Notes: generated from the sequence alone by a model not told the origin. A stretch of DNA of 64,000 nucleotides from Streptomyces hydrogenans (GCF_014656075.1 NZ_BNBS01000039.1:1-64000), one strand, 5' to 3'. Shown: positions 33,549 through 42,141, numbered from the stretch's first letter. Translations and numbers: made by a program.

Positions 33549-34482
33549 GGCTCGGCTCCTTCGTGGTGCTGGTCAGGTGGAGGAAGACGTCGTCGAGGGT
33601 GGCGCTGTGCAGGGCGAAGCGCTCGATGTCGGCGTGGTCCGGGTCGAGCGCGTCGAGCAGGGCGCGGACGTGGGCGGCGGTGCCGTCGGTGGGGACGCCG
33701 AGGGTGAGGGTGGCGGGGGTGTGGACGGTGGCGTGCGGGCTGAGGCGGAGGTACGCGTCCCGGTCGCGGGCGACGAGGTCGAGGCGGTGGCCCGCGTAAC
33801 GGTTCTTCAGTTCTTCGGGGGTGCCTTCGGCGAGGGTGCGGCCGGCGCCGAGGACGGCGATGCGGTGGGCGAGCCGGTCGGCCTCCTCCAGGTACTGGGT
33901 GGTGAGGAAGACGGTGGTGCCGTGGCCGGCGAGCTCGCGCACGACGTCCCAGAGTTCGTTGCGGCTGCGCGGGTCGAGGCCGGTGGTGGGTTCGTCGAGG
34001 AAGACGATCCGGGTGGTGCCGGGGTCGCGGACGAGCCCGGCGGCGAGGTCGAGGCGGCGGCGCATGCCTCCGGAGTACGTCTTCGCCTGCCGGTCGCGGG
34101 CCTCGGTGAGCCGGAAGCGTTCGAGGAGTTCGTCGGCGCGGCGGGCGGCGGCCCCGCGGGAGAGGCCGGAGAGGCGGGCGGTGAGGCGGAGGTTCTCGGC
34201 GCCGGTCAGGGTCTCGTCGACGGCCGCGTACTGGCCGGTGAGGCTGATCGCGCGGCGGACCGCGCGCCGCTCGGCGACGACGTCGTGGCCGGCCACCCGG
34301 GCCTGTCCGGCGTCGGGCGCGGTGAGGGTGGTGAGGACGCGGACGGTGGTGGTCTTGCCGGCGCCGTTGGGCCCGAGGAGGGCGAAGACGGTGCCGGTCT
34401 CGACGCGGAGGTCGAGGGCGTCGAGGACGCGGACGGAGCCGTAGGTCTTGGTGAGTCCGGCGGTCTCGATGGCGGGAGGCAT
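33541..34482 (-). CDS. Drug-efflux ABC ATPase (DrrA-like)
   Basis: The 313-aa ATPase has Walker A GPNGAGKTTT, signature YSGGMRRRLDLA, Walker B IVFLDEPTTGLD and the DrrA-type C-terminal extension of about 90 residues. ATG at 34482 gives MPPAIETAGLTKTYG; the longer frame from 34572 would overlap the operator region. The gene is divergent from a TetR regulator across a 116-bp spacer bearing several repeats. Confidence 0.93.
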   Translation of the reverse strand: MPPAIETAGLTKTYGSVRVLDALDLRVETGTVFALLGPNGAGKTTTVRVLTTLTAPDAGQARVAGHDVVAERRAVRRAISLTGQYAAVDETLTGAENLRLTARLSGLSRGAAARRADELLERFRLTEARDRQAKTYSGGMRRRLDLAAGLVRDPGTTRIVFLDEPTTGLDPRSRNELWDVVRELAGHGTTVFLTTQYLEEADRLAHRIAVLGAGRTLAEGTPEELKNRYAGHRLDLVARDRDAYLRLSPHATVHTPATLTLGVPTDGTAAHVRALLDALDPDHADIERFALHSATLDDVFLHLTSTTKEPSHV

Positions 34483-34516
34483 GGGTGTCCCCTTCTGCTG
34501 CGCTCGGCGGCGTACT

Positions 34517-34558
34517 GCGTATGCCCTACGCGTTACTGTGTAAGGGTTACGCATTACT
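34517..34558. promoter_or_regulatory. Direct and inverted repeats, probable TetR operator
   Basis: TACGCGTTACT (34527-34537) and TACGCATTACT (34548-34558) are direct repeats spaced exactly 21 bases apart, two helical turns. GCGTA (34517-34521) and TACGC (34527-34531) form an inverted pair, and GTTACTGTGTAAG is palindromic about TGT. The cluster lies between divergent tetR and drrAB-like genes and fits a repressor binding as paired dimers. Confidence 0.6.
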
Positions 34559-34598
34559 AGGATGGGCGTCAAGCGAGCGAGCTCAGGAGGCGACGCGC

Positions 34599-35378
34599 AT
34601 GGCGGGCGAGAAGGACGGAAAGGCGTCCCGGGGCGAGGGCGGCGCGTTTCTGCCGGCCTCCATCGAGGCCGCCTGGGGGTTGCGCGAGCGCCCCACCAAG
34701 GGGCCGAAGCCCGGGCTGAGCCTGGACCGGATCGTCGGCGCGGCGGTGGACCTCGCCTCGGCGGAGGGGCTGGCCGCCGTCTCGATGGGGCGGGTCGCCA
34801 AGGAGCTGGGCGTCTCCACGATGTCCCTCTACCGCTACGTCTCCGCCAAGGACGAGCTGTACGTGCTCATGCAGGAGGCGGCGACCGGCGCCCCGCCCGA
34901 GCTCTTCGGCCCCGACATCGGCTGGCGCGAGGGCCTGGAGCGCTGGGCCTGGGCCATCCGGGAGGTCTACCTGCGGCACATGTGGCTGCTGCGGGTCCCC
35001 GTCTCGGGCCCGCCCGCCACGCCGAACTCGGTGGCCTGGTGGGAGCAGGCGCTGGTCCCCCTCGGCGGCACCGGGCTCGACGAGGGGGAGAAGCTGGGCG
35101 TGGTGCTGCTGCTGGGCGGCTTCGTGAAGAACGACGCCCTGATGGCCGTCGAGCTGGGCGAGGCGATGGCGGGCAGCGAGGACGCCCCCGAGGAGGCCAT
35201 GCGGCGGTACAGCGGGACCCTGCGGCGGCTCGTCGACCCCGCCGTGTACCCGCAGGTGGCGCGGGTGATCGAGTCCGGCGTCCTGGACCGGGCCGACGAC
35301 CCCGACGACGAGTTCCGCTTCGGCCTGGCCCGGATCCTGGACGGCGTCGCGGCCCTCGTGGAGGGCCGCGACGCCTGA
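34599..35378 (+). CDS. TetR family regulator of the DrrAB-like exporter
   Basis: The 259-aa protein has an N-terminal helix-turn-helix (GLAAVSMGRVAKELGVSTMS then LYRYVSAKDELYVLM) preceded by a 45-residue extension, and a TetR_C-type ligand domain with WEQALVPLGGTGLDEGEKLG. AGGAGG 8 bases upstream supports ATG 34599. Divergence from the ABC genes suggests it represses them and itself. The ligand is probably a drug-like molecule. Confidence 0.9.
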   Translation: MAGEKDGKASRGEGGAFLPASIEAAWGLRERPTKGPKPGLSLDRIVGAAVDLASAEGLAAVSMGRVAKELGVSTMSLYRYVSAKDELYVLMQEAATGAPPELFGPDIGWREGLERWAWAIREVYLRHMWLLRVPVSGPPATPNSVAWWEQALVPLGGTGLDEGEKLGVVLLLGGFVKNDALMAVELGEAMAGSEDAPEEAMRRYSGTLRRLVDPAVYPQVARVIESGVLDRADDPDDEFRFGLARILDGVAALVEGRDA

Positions 35379-35390
35379 GCGGAACCGCCG

Positions 35391-36890
35391 TCAGGCGGCG
35401 GTGACGGCCTCGGGTTCGGCGGGCCGGGGGGCCTGCGGGGCTTCCGGGGTCTGCGGGGTGCGCGGGGCCTCCGGGGTCTTCGGGGCCTGCGGCCGGGCCG
35501 GGGTCTTGGCGCGGAGCACGGTCGCCGCGACCGCGAGGGCGGCGCGCAGCAGCCCCGTGCCGACGGCGAAGGCGAGCCGGTAGCCGCCGGTCAGGGCCTC
35601 GGCCGCACCGGCGCCCGCCGCGCCGAGCGCCTCGGTGCGGGCGGCGGCCAGGGTGGTGAGGACGGCGACGCCGAGCGCCATGCCGATCTGCTGCGTGGTG
35701 TTGAAGAGCCCGGAGGCCAGGCCCGCGTCGGCCTCGTCGGCGCCCGACATGCCGAGCGAGGTGAGGGCCGGCAGCGCCAGGCCGAAGCCGGCCGCGAGCA
35801 GCATCACCGGGAGCAGGTCGACGGCGTACGAGGCGTGCACGGGCAGCCGGGTCAGCAGGCCCAGCACGCCGACCAGCAGCCCGAGGCCGGTGAGCAGCAC
35901 CGCGCGCTCGCCGAAGCGGGTGACGAGGCGGGCCGAGACGCCGAGCGAGACGGCGCCGATGACCAGCGCGGCGGGCAGCATGGCGAGACCGGTCGCGGTG
36001 GCGCCGTATCCCTGGACCTTCTGGAGGTAGAGGGCGACCAGGACCTGGAAGGAGAACAGGGCGGCGACCATGAGGAGCTGGACGAGGTTGGCGCCCGCGA
36101 CCGCGCGGGAGCGCAGGATCCGCAGCGGCATCAGGGGCGTCGCGGCCCGGCGCTGGCGGACCAGGAAGCCGGCGAGCAGGGCGAGGGCGAGCGCGCCGAG
36201 GCCGAGGGTGTGCGCGGAGGCGGCGCCGTGCTCCTCGATCCGCACGACCGCGTAGATGCCGGTCATCAGGCCGGCGGTGACCAGCAGCGCGCCGAGCGCG
36301 TCGGCTCCGGCGCGCAGGCCGAGGCCCCGGTCGGCGGGGAGGACGCGGGCGGCGAGGGCGATCGCGGCGGCCCCGATGGGCAGGTTGATGAAGAAGATCC
36401 AGTTCCAGGAGAGGGCGTCGGTGAGGAGCCCGCCGAGGACCTGGCCGACGGAGGCGCCGGCGGCGCCGGTGAAGCTGAACACGGCGATGGCGCGGGCGCG
36501 TTCGCGCGGTTCGGTGAAGAGCGTGACGAGGATGCCGAGGCTGACCGCGGAGGACATCGCGCTGCCGGCGCCCTGGAGGAAGCGGGCGGCGATCAGGACG
36601 GCGGGGGAGCCGGCGACGGCGGCGAGGAGCGAGGCGGCGGTGAAGACGGCGGTCCCGGCGAGGAACATCCGCTTGCGCCCGATCAGGTCGCCGAGCCGGC
36701 CGGCGAGCAGGAGGAGCGAGCCGAACGCGATCAGGTAGGCGTTGACGACCCAGCTCAGCCCCGCGGGGGTGAAGCCGAGGTCGGCCTGGATCGCGGGCAT
36801 GGCGACGGTGACGATGCTGCCGTCGAGGACGGTCATGAGCATGGCGCTGGCGAGCACGGTGAGCGCGAGGGAGCGGGTCTGGGCGTGCAT
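35391..36890 (-). CDS. MFS drug transporter, DHA2 (EmrB/QacA) family
   Basis: The 499-aa protein has 14 predicted helices and the family motifs: motif A GRLGDLIGRKRMFLAGTAVF, and WNWIFFINLPIGA in helix 6. A Pro/Ala/Glu-rich tail of about 45 residues closes it. It exports drugs by proton antiport. A MarR gene lies upstream in the same direction, and a hairpin that includes the ribosome site precedes the start codon. Stop lies 12 bases from the convergent tetR stop. Confidence 0.93.
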   Translation of the reverse strand: MHAQTRSLALTVLASAMLMTVLDGSIVTVAMPAIQADLGFTPAGLSWVVNAYLIAFGSLLLLAGRLGDLIGRKRMFLAGTAVFTAASLLAAVAGSPAVLIAARFLQGAGSAMSSAVSLGILVTLFTEPRERARAIAVFSFTGAAGASVGQVLGGLLTDALSWNWIFFINLPIGAAAIALAARVLPADRGLGLRAGADALGALLVTAGLMTGIYAVVRIEEHGAASAHTLGLGALALALLAGFLVRQRRAATPLMPLRILRSRAVAGANLVQLLMVAALFSFQVLVALYLQKVQGYGATATGLAMLPAALVIGAVSLGVSARLVTRFGERAVLLTGLGLLVGVLGLLTRLPVHASYAVDLLPVMLLAAGFGLALPALTSLGMSGADEADAGLASGLFNTTQQIGMALGVAVLTTLAAARTEALGAAGAGAAEALTGGYRLAFAVGTGLLRAALAVAATVLRAKTPARPQAPKTPEAPRTPQTPEAPQAPRPAEPEAVTAA

Positions 36891-36896
36891 GGGGAT

Positions 36897-36925
36897 CTCT
36901 CCTGTCCGTGGAGGCGACAGGAGAG
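36897..36925 (-). promoter_or_regulatory. Hairpin sequestering the MFS ribosome-binding site
   Basis: Arms at 36897-36906 and 36916-36925 are perfect 10-base complements. In the minus-strand mRNA the 3' arm reads GACAGGAGAG, which contains the Shine-Dalgarno sequence 6 bases before the MFS start codon. It may block translation or act as a DNA operator. Confidence 0.55.
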
Positions 36926-37002
36926 ACGTTAGCAGAAGGTTTTGTTGCAGACTATTTTTTACGGAACTTGATCGGGAGGTGAGAGGGAGGGAAGGGTGTC
37001 GC

Positions 37003-37488
37003 TCAGTTCTTCTGGCGGGCCCGGCGGGCGGTCGCGGGCCCCTCGACGGGCGTCCTCAGGTGCTCCTCGGCCAGCCGCCCCAGCGCCCGGACCAGCACCT
37101 CCCGCTCGTCCTCCGGGAGCGAGCCGAGGGCGCCCGCGTGGACGCCGTCCACGATCCGCCGGCTCTCCGCGGCGACCCGCGCGCCGGCCTCGGTGACCGC
37201 GATGATCCGGGCCCGCCGGTCCGTGCTCGACGGACGCCGCTCGGCCAGCCCGGCCTTCTCCAGGGCGTCGACGGTGACGACCATCGTCGTCTTGTCCATG
37301 TCGCCGATCTCGGCGAGCTGCGCCTGGGTCCGCTCCTCCTCCAGGGCGTGGACGAGGACGCAGTGCATCCGGGCGGTGAGCCCGATCTCCGCCAGCTCCG
37401 CCGCCATGCGGGTGCGCAGGACGTGACTGGTGTGGTCGAGGAGGTAGGAGAGATCGGGCTCGCTGCGGCGGGGCGTCATGGCGGTCAT
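37003..37488 (-). CDS. MarR family regulator
   Basis: The 161-aa protein has a winged helix (AQLAEIGDMDKTTMVVTVDA then LEKAGLAERRPSSTDRRAR) flanked by dimerisation helices, typical of MarR. It begins MTAMTPRRSEPDLSYLLDHT. The MFS gene follows 112 bases downstream and is the presumed target. The AT-rich stretch around 36936-36962 in the gap is unusual for this genome and could be the operator or promoter. Inducer unknown. Confidence 0.9.
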   Translation of the reverse strand: MTAMTPRRSEPDLSYLLDHTSHVLRTRMAAELAEIGLTARMHCVLVHALEEERTQAQLAEIGDMDKTTMVVTVDALEKAGLAERRPSSTDRRARIIAVTEAGARVAAESRRIVDGVHAGALGSLPEDEREVLVRALGRLAEEHLRTPVEGPATARRARQKN

Positions 37489-37541
37489 GCCGCCAGGGTA
37501 GCCAGAAAGGATCCGTTCCGGACGGTCCGGAAGCGGAGGGG

Positions 37542-37949
37542 TTACGCCTGGGCGATCCGGATCATGTTGCCCGAGGGATCGCGGAAGGCGCAGTCCCGGA
37601 CGCCGTACGGCTGGTCCATCGGCTCCTGGAGCACGTCCGCGCCGGCCGCCCGGACCTGCTCGAAGGCGGCGTCGACGTCGGCGGTGCGGAGGTTGACCCC
37701 GCGCAGCAGGCCCTTCGAGAGGAGCTCGGCGACGGCCTTGCGGTCCTCCTCGGAGGCGCCCGGGTCGGCCAGCGGCGGTTCGAGGACGAGCTCGACGTCC
37801 GGCTGGGCGGGCGACCCGAGGGTCACCCAGCGCATGCCCTCGTAGCCCACGTCCTTGCGGACCTCGAAGCCGAGCGCGTCGCGGTAGAAGCCGAGCGAGG
37901 CCTCGTGGTCGTCGGTGGCGATGAAGCACTGGTGCAGGTTGATGTCCAT
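37542..37949 (-). CDS. VOC (glyoxalase-fold) family protein
   Basis: The 135-aa protein begins MDINLHQCFIATDDHEASLG and has the paired beta-alpha-beta-beta-beta units of the vicinal oxygen chelate fold; GVRDCAFRDPSGNMIRI is the usual C-terminal motif, in which His is replaced by other residues. Members include glyoxalases, dioxygenases and antibiotic-binding proteins. It is encoded 10 bases downstream of an AraC regulator, so the pair is an operon. Substrate unknown. Confidence 0.88.
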   Translation of the reverse strand: MDINLHQCFIATDDHEASLGFYRDALGFEVRKDVGYEGMRWVTLGSPAQPDVELVLEPPLADPGASEEDRKAVAELLSKGLLRGVNLRTADVDAAFEQVRAAGADVLQEPMDQPYGVRDCAFRDPSGNMIRIAQA

Positions 37950-37959
37950 GGCCTCCACG

Positions 37960-38397
37960 CTAGGGAGCCGTGTCGAGCGGCGCTTCTCCGTTCCTGACCG
38001 GCCGCGAGGCCACCTTGGCGACGCAGGCGGGCAGGGCCGCGTCGGCCCCGTGCTCACGGGCCCGGTAGGCGCTCGGCGTCTCGCCGACCAGCTGGGTGAA
38101 ACGCGAGCTGAACGAGCCCAGCGACGTACACCCCACCTCCATGCAGACGTCCGTCACCGACAGGTCCCCGCGCCGCAGCAGCGCCTTGGCCCGCTCGATC
38201 CGGCGGGTCATGAGGTAGCCGTACGGCGTCTCCCCGAAGGCGCTGCGGAAGCTCCGCGCAAAGTGCCCGGTCGACATCAGCGCCGTCCGCGCCAGCGCCG
38301 CCACGTCCAGCGGCTGCGCGTACTCCCGGTCCATCCGGTCCCGCGCCCTGCGCAGGCGCCGGAGGTCTTCGAGCGGTATGCGGGTGTCACGCGTCAC
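37960..38397 (-). CDS. AraC family regulator (DNA-binding domain only)
   Basis: The 145-aa protein consists almost wholly of an AraC/XylS domain with its two helix-turn-helix motifs (DVAALARTALMSTGHFARSF and VTDVCMEVGCTSLGSFSSRF then TQLVGETPSAYR). It lacks the usual ligand-binding domain. It is co-transcribed with the VOC gene and is divergent from a two-component system whose conserved promoter motif begins 36 bases upstream of its start. Confidence 0.9.
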   Translation of the reverse strand: MTRDTRIPLEDLRRLRRARDRMDREYAQPLDVAALARTALMSTGHFARSFRSAFGETPYGYLMTRRIERAKALLRRGDLSVTDVCMEVGCTSLGSFSSRFTQLVGETPSAYRAREHGADAALPACVAKVASRPVRNGEAPLDTAP

Positions 38398-38432
38398 ACG
38401 GCCACCGTACCGGGCCGCGCCGTCCCGGCCGT

Positions 38433-38501
38433 CCTACCTGAGAACCAGACGGAAGATGGCTCCGTGGCGGGAGGCCGGCCGGAGGGTCCGCCGCCTAGCA
38501 T
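38433..38501 (+). promoter_or_regulatory. Promoter motif of the NarL-type two-component system
   Basis: CCTACCTGAGAACCA (38433-38447), GGCTCCGTGG, GAGGCCG and TAGCAT (-10, 38496-38501) align block by block with the promoter of the esterase gene at 40645-40714, with 62 versus 63 bases from CTACC to the -10. The conservation is well beyond a normal promoter and suggests a shared activator site. Confidence 0.6.
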
Positions 38502-38637
38502 CCGACACCGGAGGGGTGCCCGGAGGAAGCGCCGCGCGCGCCCGGATCCGGGACACCCGGCCGCGCCGGCCGTCCCGCGCGAGCGCGGCGACAGCCGCGG
38601 AACCGGGCCCTCCACGACCGGCGGGGAGCCGACTCTC

Positions 38638-39933
38638 ATGAACGATCTGGACGATACTGATCCCGTGGACGGGGTCGGCGGAGGGACGGTGCGCCGGGCC
38701 CTGGACGCCGTACGGACGGACCTGTTCCGGTCGGCCCCGCAGCCCATGCCGCCCATGACGGGGCCGCGGCCGCTGCGGTGGCTGCCGCATCTCGCGGTCA
38801 CCGCGGTGGCGCTGTTCGCGGCGGTCTCCGGCACCGAGGACATCCCGATGAGAGCCCTCGGGGCGGCCCACGCGGCGCTGCTCGTGGCGGCGCTGCGGTG
38901 GCCGCTGCCGGCCTGGTGGCTGTCGCTGGTGATGCTGCCGGTCTTCGCGCTCCACGCGCCTTTCGGCCCGTACACGGGATGGGCGTGGGCCGTGCACGCC
39001 GGAGTGCTGTTCCTGGTCGCGTTGCGCAACCGGCCGCGGGTGATGGCCGAGACCGTGCTGCTGAGCACCGCCCTGCTCCTCGGGCTGCAGTGGGCGGGCG
39101 GCGGACTGTGGCCCTGGCGGTTCCTCCTGATCACGCCGGCGGAGTTCGCGGTCGTCGTCGGCGCCGCGCTCGGGGTGCGCAGGACCCGGGAGGTCCGCGC
39201 CCGGCTCGCGGAGCAGGAGTCGGCCCTCGTGCGGGAGCGGGCGCACCGCACCGTCCTGGAGGAACGCGCCCGCATCGCCCGCGAGCTGCACGACGTGGTC
39301 GCCCACCACATGTCCGTCATCTCCATCCAGGCGGACGCCGCGCCGTACCGCGTCGCGGATCCGCCCCCGGAACTGGTCGCGGCGCTGGCCGACATCCGTG
39401 CGGGCGCCCTGGAGGGACTGACCGAACTGCGCCGCCTCCTCGGGGTGCTGCGTTCCGAGGAACGCCCCGGCGGCAGCGCCCCCGAGGCCCCGCAGCCCAC
39501 CCTGGACCGGCTCGGCGACCTGCTCGCCGGCGTGCGCAGGGCCGGGCTCGACGTGACGGAGGTGACCTCCGGGACCCGCCGGCCGCTGCCCGGAGGCGTG
39601 GAGCTGTCGGCTTACCGGATCGTGCAGGAGGCGCTCAGCAACACGCTGCGGCACGCTCCCGGCGCCCCGGTCCGGGTCGAACTCGCCTACCGCCCCGCGG
39701 CTCTTCACCTGCGGATCCTCAACGGCCCCGGGCAGCGGGCCGCCCCGCCCTCGCCGGGAGCCGGACACGGTGTCCTGGGCATGCGGGAACGTGCCGCGAT
39801 GCTCGGCGGCGAGCTCTCCGCGGCGCCCCTCCCCGACGGCGGGTACGAGGTGACGGCCCTGCTGCCGGTGTCCGCCGCCCGGGCCCCGCAGGCCGTCGAG
39901 CCCGCCCGGACAGACAAGGAACAGACCGCATGA
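38638..39933 (+). CDS. NarL-type sensor histidine kinase
   Basis: The 431-aa kinase has several N-terminal transmembrane helices (about residues 45-180) with short loops and no large sensor domain. A HisKA_3 box follows (RARIARELHDVVAHHMSVIS, with the phospho-accepting His), then an HATPase domain (YRIVQEALSNTLRHAPG, HGVLGMRERAAMLGG). ATG 38638 gives MNDLDDTDPVDGVGGGTVRR. The response-regulator gene overlaps its stop by 4 bases. Signal unknown; an intramembrane-sensing role is inference. Confidence 0.92.
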   Translation: MNDLDDTDPVDGVGGGTVRRALDAVRTDLFRSAPQPMPPMTGPRPLRWLPHLAVTAVALFAAVSGTEDIPMRALGAAHAALLVAALRWPLPAWWLSLVMLPVFALHAPFGPYTGWAWAVHAGVLFLVALRNRPRVMAETVLLSTALLLGLQWAGGGLWPWRFLLITPAEFAVVVGAALGVRRTREVRARLAEQESALVRERAHRTVLEERARIARELHDVVAHHMSVISIQADAAPYRVADPPPELVAALADIRAGALEGLTELRRLLGVLRSEERPGGSAPEAPQPTLDRLGDLLAGVRRAGLDVTEVTSGTRRPLPGGVELSAYRIVQEALSNTLRHAPGAPVRVELAYRPAALHLRILNGPGQRAAPPSPGAGHGVLGMRERAAMLGGELSAAPLPDGGYEVTALLPVSAARAPQAVEPARTDKEQTA

Positions 39934-40604
39934 CGATCCGAGTGATGATCGCCGACGACCAGGCGATGGTCCGTGAGGCCTTCTCGGTGCTTCTCGGAGC
40001 CCAGCCCGGCATCGAGGTGATCACGACCGCCGTGGACGGTCTGGAAGCCGTGGCCAAGGCCGAGGAGTTGCGCCCCGACGTGACCGTCATGGACATCCGG
40101 ATGCCCGGACTGGACGGCATCGAGGCCACCCGCCGGATCACCCGGCAGCCCGGCCTGCCCACCAAGATCCTGGTCCTGACCACCTTCGACCTCGACGAGT
40201 ACGTGTACGAGGCCCTGCGCGCCGGAGCCAGTGGCTTCCTCCTCAAGGACGCCTCGGGGGTCCAGCTGGCCGAAGCCGTGCGCACCGTGGCCGCCGGCGA
40301 GGCCCTGTTGTCCCCGGAGATCACCAAGCGGCTCATCGCCGAGTTCTCCCGGCTGAGCCCCTCGGCGAAGCCACCCACCCGGGAACGGGTCGACGGGCTC
40401 ACCCGCCGCGAGACCGAGGTGCTGACGCTCGTCGCCCAGGGGCTGTCCAACGCGGAGATCGCCGGCGAACTCGTCGTCGCCGAGCAGACCGTCAAGACCC
40501 ACATGGGCAGCATCCTGCAGAAACTCCAGCTGCGGGATCGCACCCAGGCGGCCGTCCTCGCCTACGAGACGGGGCTGGTCACCCCCGGCCGCACCCATCT
40601 GTGA
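39930..40604 (+). CDS. NarL/LuxR-type response regulator
   Basis: The 224-aa protein has a receiver domain (VMIADDQAMVREAFSVLLG, Asp in VTVMDIRMPGLDG, Lys in GFLLKDAS) and a C-terminal LuxR helix-turn-helix (LTRRETEVLTLVAQGLSNAE then ELVVAEQTVKTHM). It is coupled to the kinase gene. Matching promoter motifs before the kinase gene and the following esterase gene make both its likely targets. Confidence 0.94.
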   Translation: MTIRVMIADDQAMVREAFSVLLGAQPGIEVITTAVDGLEAVAKAEELRPDVTVMDIRMPGLDGIEATRRITRQPGLPTKILVLTTFDLDEYVYEALRAGASGFLLKDASGVQLAEAVRTVAAGEALLSPEITKRLIAEFSRLSPSAKPPTRERVDGLTRRETEVLTLVAQGLSNAEIAGELVVAEQTVKTHMGSILQKLQLRDRTQAAVLAYETGLVTPGRTHL

Positions 40605-40644
40605 CCTCGCCGCGCGGGGCGGTCGACGGCGTTTCTCCCGTCCC

Positions 40645-40714
40645 CCTACCTGAGAGCCATGTCCGGGAACGGCTCCGCGGGGTGAGGCCGACGAGGGCGT
40701 CCGGTTCCTAGCTT
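40645..40714 (+). promoter_or_regulatory. Promoter motif of the esterase gene, shared with the two-component operon
   Basis: CCTACCTGAGAGCCA, GGCTCCGCGG, GAGGCCG and TAGCTT (-10, 40709-40714) match the blocks upstream of the kinase gene with the same spacing. The site lies about 115-185 bases upstream of the esterase start. Confidence 0.6.
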
Positions 40715-40828
40715 TTCCTGTGGGAGCCGCTCCTCGCCGCCGTACTCGGGGCGCGGGGACCTGGCGGCTCGCGACACGTCACGCGGGCGGCGGAGCACCG
40801 TCCCGCGCACCCGTACAGGAGCACCGTC

Positions 40829-42118
40829 ATGACCACCCACGGAAACCCTGCCGCGCCGATCGGCCGGCCGGTCCGGATCCTGCGGGGCGTCTCCGCCGCC
40901 CTGGCCTCGTTCCTCGCGTTCCTGGTCCTCGCCCTCGTCGTGGGCGCGTACTTTCCGGCCCTGCCCAAGGCGGGAGTGATCGGACCGGTTCTCACCGGGC
41001 AGTACCCCTTCCACATAGCTCTGATCTCGCTGGTGGCAGCCGCCCTCGCCGCGCTGTCCCGGCGCGCCGGCCTGGTGCGCTGGGGCCGCGCGGTCACCGT
41101 CGTCACGACGCTGTGCACGCTGGGAGCGCTGGTCGTCGGAGGCGTCCAGCTCGGGGCCGCGCGCGACGCCGGAGCGGACGTCTCCTTCGGGGAGGTGTTC
41201 ACCGAGCTCACCTACCCGGCGGCGACCCCGGACGTGACCGAGACGTACGCGAGCCCCGGGGGTGAGCCGCTGCGGGTGGACGCGTACCTGCCCGCGCGAG
41301 CCCCCGGCCGGAAGGTTCCGGCCGTCGTGCTCGCCCACGCAGGCGGTTTCCACACCTTCGACAAGAGCGACCTGCGCGGCACCGGCCGCTGGCTCGCGGA
41401 CCACGGCGTCGCCGTCTTCGCCGTCGACTACCGGCTGGCGGGCCCCGACCGCCCCACCTGGGACAAGGCCCCTCAGGACCTCGTCTCCGCCCTGGACTGG
41501 GTGCGGAGGAACGCCGGCGCGTACGGCGTCGACGGCTCGCGGGTCTCGCTCGGCGGCATGTCGGCGGGCGGCACCCTGGCGATGAACGCCGCTTACCGCC
41601 TCCAGAACGGCTCCATCAAGGCCCTCGACGGCACCACCCCGAAGCCTCCGGCCGCCGTGGTCGGCTTCTATCCCGGCACCGACGTCGCGCGGATGTGGAA
41701 GGACGACGTGGCCGGAACCCGCGAGGCGGCGGAGATGTTCACCGGCGGCACGCCCGAGCAGTACCCGGACCGCTACCGCGAGGTGTCGCCCGCCTCCGCC
41801 GTCCGCCCCGGCCTGCCCCGCACCCTGCTCGTGGTCGGCGACCGCGACCGCAGCGCCCGCCCCGAGACCGTCACGGCCCTCGGCGACGCGCTGGCGGAGC
41901 AGGGCGTCGACACCGAGGTCAGGGAGCTGCCCTTCGCCGAGCACGCCTTCGACGACGCCTACGGCAGCCTCACCTCCCAGACCAGCCGCCGGATCCTGCT
42001 CGACTTCCTCACCGAGGACGCGCGCTGGCCCGAGCCCGGACCCGTGGCACGCGTGACGGGCCGTCCGGGCGCCGCCACGCCGGGAACACTATTGCAAGCA
42101 TCTGCTTGCAATAGTTAG
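40829..42118 (+). CDS. Membrane-anchored alpha/beta hydrolase (esterase)
   Basis: The 429-aa protein has three or four N-terminal transmembrane helices (residues about 22-110) and an extracellular alpha/beta hydrolase domain of the hormone-sensitive-lipase/BD-FAE type. Visible are AHAGGF (in place of HGGG), the nucleophile elbow GGMSAGGT, VVGDRDRSARPE with the acid, and AEHAFDDAYG with the His. ATG at 40829. Its last ten codons run through a perfect palindrome that is probably the operator of the next gene. It is probably controlled by the preceding two-component system. Confidence 0.87.
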   Translation: MTTHGNPAAPIGRPVRILRGVSAALASFLAFLVLALVVGAYFPALPKAGVIGPVLTGQYPFHIALISLVAAALAALSRRAGLVRWGRAVTVVTTLCTLGALVVGGVQLGAARDAGADVSFGEVFTELTYPAATPDVTETYASPGGEPLRVDAYLPARAPGRKVPAVVLAHAGGFHTFDKSDLRGTGRWLADHGVAVFAVDYRLAGPDRPTWDKAPQDLVSALDWVRRNAGAYGVDGSRVSLGGMSAGGTLAMNAAYRLQNGSIKALDGTTPKPPAAVVGFYPGTDVARMWKDDVAGTREAAEMFTGGTPEQYPDRYREVSPASAVRPGLPRTLLVVGDRDRSARPETVTALGDALAEQGVDTEVRELPFAEHAFDDAYGSLTSQTSRRILLDFLTEDARWPEPGPVARVTGRPGAATPGTLLQASACNS

Positions 42119-42123
42119 CAAGC
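42088..42123. promoter_or_regulatory. Perfect 28-bp palindrome with a third half-site, XRE operator
   Basis: Arms 42088-42100 (ACTATTGCAAGCA) and 42103-42115 are perfect complements around TC. GCAAGC occurs again at 42118-42123, forming a second overlapping palindrome with GCTTGC at 42104-42109. The site lies 19-54 bases upstream of the XRE regulator start and also encodes the end of the esterase. Confidence 0.75.
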
Positions 42124-42141
42124 GGTGGCAGGGTACGCAGC

